Source: Palaemon carinicauda (lineage: Eukaryota > Arthropoda > Malacostraca > Decapoda > Palaemonidae). From it: a stretch of 64,000 nt of DNA. This document shows, in pieces, positions 63,267-64,000 of this stretch. The notes beneath the pieces are model-generated. The model was not told the DNA's origin, made no database searches, and saw only the letters and a list, made by a program, of their open reading frames with translations. Each line of letters opens with the position of its first letter. The first letter of the stretch is position 1. The DNA lies in contig NC_090763.1 in assembly GCF_036898095.1 (NCBI RefSeq), positions 56,329,179 through 56,393,178 on the forward strand, given 5' to 3'. The position numbers and the translations under genes are program-made.

Positions 63267-64000
63267 CTTAGGTTTTGCTTTTTCATCCTCCCTTCCACTC
63301 TCCTTATGTTCTGCTTTTCATCATCCCTTCCACTCTCCTTATGTTCTGCTTTTTCATCCTCCCTTCCACTCTCCTTATGTTCTGCTTTTCATCCTCCCTT
63401 CCACTCTCCTTATGTTTTGCTTTTTCATCATCCCTTCCACTCTCATGTTTTGCTTTTTCATCCTCCCTTCTACTCTCCTTATGTTTAGCTTTTTCATCAT
63501 CCCTTCCACTCTCCTTATGTTCTGCATTTTCATCCTCCCTTCCACTCTCCTTATGTTCTGCTTTTTCATCATCCCTTCCACTCTCCTTATGTTTTGCTTT
63601 TTCATCCTCCCTTCCACTCTCCTTATGTTCTGCATTTTCATCCTCCCTTCCACTCTCCTTATGTTCTGCTTTTTCATCATCCCTTCCACTCTCCTTATGT
63701 TTTGCTTTTTCATCCTCCCTTCCACTCTCCTTATGTTTTGCTTTTTCATCCTCCCTTCCACTCTCCTTATGTTCTGCTTTTTCATCATCCCTTCCACTCT
63801 CCTTATGTTTTGCTTTTTCATCCTCCCTTCCACTCTCCTTATGTTTTGCTTTTTCATCCTCCCTTCTACTCTCCTTATGTTTTGCTTTTTCATCATCCCT
63901 TCCACTCTCCTTATGTTCTGCTTTTTCATCCTCCCTTCCACTCTCCTTATGTTCTGCTTTTTCATCATCCCTTCCACTCTCCTTATGTTTTGCTTTTTCA

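Larger units (their letters stand above)
37158..64000. repeat. 36-bp satellite array, ~26.8 kb, continues past window end
   Basis: The monomer consists of CTTTTTCATCCTC, CCTTCCACTCTCC and TTATGTTCTG. About 750 monomers are present in one orientation with no other sequence between them. Frequent variants are CATCATC for CATCCTC, TTTTG for TTCTG, CTTCTT for CTCCTT, and 35-bp forms lacking one base at CTGCTTTTTC or GCTTTTTC. Rarer forms are CCTTAGG for CCTTATG, TTTTTCTTTTT, ACTCTCATG (3 bp shorter) and TTTTTGC (37 bp). 31 of 36 bases on the plus strand are pyrimidines. Reading frames on either strand (up to 3330 codons at 45952-55944) are 12-residue repeat translations. The family is not one I recognise. 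Confidence 0.97.

Noticed and set aside
37030..63488. Dozens of very long ORFs (hundreds to 3330 codons) across the satellite
   Set aside because: They are overlapping translations of the same 36-bp monomer in all plus frames and on the minus strand. Openness follows from the C/T-rich composition, and one-base-shorter monomers shift frame without penalty, so there is no sign of coding constraint.
37158..64000. CRISPR-like array (regular 36-bp repeats)
   Set aside because: There are no unique spacers: monomers are directly adjacent and all belong to one family. The context is also eukaryotic.

Overview
The window looks like intergenic, repeat-dominated nuclear DNA from an invertebrate animal. 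I see no host protein-coding gene, rRNA or tRNA gene that I can support. It holds many GA, TA, CA and TAA microsatellites, APE-type non-LTR retrotransposons, a Penelope-like element, tRNA-derived SINEs, solo LTRs and a very long satellite. This is the style of a decapod crustacean genome, probably a shrimp or prawn. I recall the 3' tail of the non-LTR family as abundant in prawn sequence, but that is memory and needs a database search.

Layout, 1-8961: a solo LTR, a tRNA-derived SINE, then a 5'UTR+3'UTR-only derivative directly abutting an apparently full-length non-LTR retrotransposon (1513-5425). Its single 982-codon ORF (2207-5155) is intact. The ORF starts with a hydrophobic segment and a 2A-like ribosome-skipping motif, followed by endonuclease and reverse transcriptase domains. 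A second derivative with the same internal junction lies at 8301-8961. 9081-12342: a decayed Penelope-like element with repeated ends (pLTRs), hammerhead-ribozyme-like cores, a broken RT and a GIY-YIG-like end. 13394-14655: a 46-bp minisatellite and a composite CT-repeat array.

14934-20965: four tandem copies of a segment of about 1.65 kb. Three carry a ~410-bp MITE at the same site and the fourth shows the empty site, so insertion and amplification can be ordered. 20966-36078: AT-rich DNA with SINEs, a second solo LTR with a 5-bp target duplication, a dispersed repeat rich in AGGTCA half-sites, retroelement fragments and many microsatellites. 36098-37110: a deleted minus-strand RTE-like RT fragment with a 52-nt poly(T) tract.

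37158-64000 (end of window): about 26.8 kb of one 36-bp pyrimidine-rich satellite (with 35-bp variants) with nested higher-order structure at about 430 bp, 537-573 bp and 3.8-4.9 kb. Because the pyrimidine strand almost never forms a stop codon, all three plus frames stay open for kilobases. The resulting giant ORFs (up to 3330 codons) are best read as by-products of composition, not genes. The only convincing intact coding sequence in the window is the non-LTR retrotransposon ORF.
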